From: Pseudomonas sp. L5B5
GTDB lineage: Bacteria > Pseudomonadota > Gammaproteobacteria > Pseudomonadales > Pseudomonadaceae
DNA: 64,000 nt
Direction: 5' to 3'
Assembly (NCBI RefSeq): GCF_020520285.1
Contig: NZ_CP084742.1
Span: 3,162,001-3,226,000, forward strand
Shown here in pieces: positions 62,716 to 64,000 of this stretch; position 1 is the stretch's first letter, and every line of letters starts with the position of its first letter. The notes beneath the pieces were generated by a model, which did no database searches, was not told the origin of the DNA, and saw nothing but the letters and a program-made list of their open reading frames with translations. The position numbers and the translations under genes were made by a program.

Positions 62716-64000
62716 TCAGACCCGGAACGCGCCGATCAACTGCTTGAGCTCGACCACCTGGGCTGCGAGCTGGCGACTGGCATCTTCGGTCTGGTGGGCG
62801 CCTTCGGCGGTACGTTCACCGGCGCGGTTGATCTCGACGATGTTCTGGTCGATGTCGTGGGCCACGGCCGTCTGCTGCTCCACTGCCGCGGCGATCTGCT
62901 GGTTCTGGTCAACGATCATGCCCACCGCGCCGAGGATGTTTTCCAGGGCTTGCTGGACCTTCTCCGACTGGTCGACCGTGCCATTGGCCATGGCATGGCT
63001 GGTGCCCATGGCCTTGACCGCTGCACTGACCCCGCCATGCAGCTTGCCGATCATGTCTTCGATTTCTTCGGTGGACTGCTGGGTGCGCTTGGCCAGGGTC
63101 CTGACCTCATCGGCCACCACGGCGAAACCCCGCCCCTGCTCGCCGGCCCGGGCCGCCTCGATGGCGGCGTTGAGGGCCAGCAGGTTGGTCTGCTCGGCGA
63201 TGCTCTTGATCACCTCCAGCACCCGGCTGATGGACTGGCTGTCGCTGGCCAGCTGGTTGATCACCAGCACCGACTGGTCGATCTCGCTGGCCAGCCGGGC
63301 GATGCTGCCCTGCTGGGATTCCACCAGGCCCCGGCCGCTGACGGTTTCATCGTTGACGCTGTGGGCACTGCTGACCGCCGCCGCGGCGCTGCGGGCCACT
63401 TCCTGGGAGGTGGCCGACATCTGGTTCATCGCCGTGGCCACCTGCTCGATCTGGCTGCGCTGGCCGGCCACCGCCTGGTTGCTCTGGGCCGAGACACTCT
63501 GCACTTGCCCGGCCTGGCGCTCGACTTCGCTGACGGTATGGCCGACCCGCTCGATCAGGTCATGGATCTTCAGCACCGTGCCGTTGAACAGGCTGCCCAA
63601 CTCCCCCAGTTCGTCACGGCTGTGGGCGGTGAAGGTGACGGTCATGTCGCCGGCCGCCACTTTGTCCATCATGGCGCCGAGGCGCCGCAGGGTGGTGCGG
63701 GTCGAGGCATAGAAGCCGCCATAGAGATAGACGATCGACAGGAACACCAGGGCCAGGGCCGCCACCAGCAGCACCATGTGGCTGCGGTTCTGCGCCAGGC
63801 GCTTTTGCAGTTCGACATCGAGGAACTTCAGGGTGCTTTCGTTGAGCTGGTAGGTCTGGCCCATCAGCTGGCTGACCTGCTCGTAGAACGCCGGCCAGGG
63901 CGCCTCCAGGGTCTCGGCCATCACCACCTGCTCTTCGAACAGCTCGCTGGCTTGCTTGAGGCTGCCCTTGCTGGCATTGGCCGCGCCATCGAGGGCGTCG
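62716..64000 (-). CDS. methyl-accepting chemotaxis protein, 5' end outside window
   Basis: C-terminal part of a membrane chemoreceptor; 428 codons are in the window and the frame runs open through 64000. A membrane helix (HMVLLVAALALVFLSIVYLYGGFY) is followed by a HAMP domain and the long cytoplasmic coiled coil. The signalling tip reads IKSIAEQTNLLALNAAIEAARAGEQGRGFAVVADEVRTLAKRTQQSTEEI, the conserved hairpin that contacts CheA and CheW. The periplasmic ligand-binding part is mostly outside, so the ligand is not visible. It ends at TGA (62716-62718), 164 bp from the zinc-ribbon gene. Confidence 0.92.
   Translation of the reverse strand, partial: DALDGAANASKGSLKQASELFEEQVVMAETLEAPWPAFYEQVSQLMGQTYQLNESTLKFLDVELQKRLAQNRSHMVLLVAALALVFLSIVYLYGGFYASTRTTLRRLGAMMDKVAAGDMTVTFTAHSRDELGELGSLFNGTVLKIHDLIERVGHTVSEVERQAGQVQSVSAQSNQAVAGQRSQIEQVATAMNQMSATSQEVARSAAAAVSSAHSVNDETVSGRGLVESQQGSIARLASEIDQSVLVINQLASDSQSISRVLEVIKSIAEQTNLLALNAAIEAARAGEQGRGFAVVADEVRTLAKRTQQSTEEIEDMIGKLHGGVSAAVKAMGTSHAMANGTVDQSEKVQQALENILGAVGMIVDQNQQIAAAVEQQTAVAHDIDQNIVEINRAGERTAEGAHQTEDASRQLAAQVVELKQLIGAFRV

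Overview
The window is bacterial chromosome from a fluorescent Pseudomonas (P. fluorescens complex). The inference rests on high-GC Pseudomonas codon use, many Pseudomonas-type REP palindromes, and gene orders familiar from Pseudomonas: mreBCD/gatCAB, roxSR/psdR/dpp/opdP, and speC/piuC/piuA/piuB. Nearly all of it is core or stable accessory DNA. The main accessory island is a type I-F CRISPR-Cas locus at about 45.6-53.1 kb.

Layout. 0-9.8 kb: maf (partial), the cell-shape genes mreBCD (minus strand), divergent gatCAB for Gln-tRNA/Asn-tRNA amidation, an RlpA-like lipoprotein, a CaCA-type exchanger with altered ion-site residues, a carboxymuconolactone-decarboxylase-like protein and an AEC transporter. 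9.9-11.9 kb: a phospholipase C-like gene and a 62-codon partner behind a LexA-type SOS box. 11.9-16.7 kb: an SbmA/YddA-like ABC exporter, the redox two-component pair RoxSR, and a SIMPL protein. 16.9-28.9 kb: a dipeptide uptake locus with regulator psdR, three different binding proteins, the porin opdP and the ABC transporter dppBCDF. It carries several possible operators and Crc/Hfq-type A-rich motifs. 29-35 kb: a small acidic secreted protein, prfC and an osmoprotectant ABC transporter. 35-43.8 kb: a large inverted-repeat element, ornithine decarboxylase speC, a Sel1 protein, and the iron genes piuC, piuA and piuB. 43.9-45.5 kb: a Tat-exported PhoD-type phosphatase.

45.6-53.1 kb: cas3-csy1-csy2-csy3-cas6f with a tiny CRISPR remnant (one intact repeat, one 32-nt spacer, degenerate repeats) just downstream of cas6f. 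There is no cas1, and Cas3 begins at its HD domain without the N-terminal Cas2 domain usual in type I-F. The effector and crRNA-processing residues look intact, so this looks like an interference-only or repurposed I-F system that cannot acquire spacers by itself. 53.4-54.5 kb: a DUF6124-like gene with a roughly 300-nt leader that folds, on the transcribed strand only, into a three-way junction with G-U wobble pairs. A dispersed structured repeat follows. 54.5-62.6 kb: the fructose PTS operon fruB-fruK-fruA, divergent fruR with a perfect Cra operator, tatD and a zinc-ribbon membrane protein. The window ends inside a methyl-accepting chemotaxis gene.

The observations most worth pursuing are the adaptation-less I-F locus with its mini-array, the structured leader of the DUF6124-like gene, the SOS-box phospholipase pair, and the operator-like palindromes in the dipeptide locus. 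No tRNA, rRNA, insertion sequence or prophage was seen.
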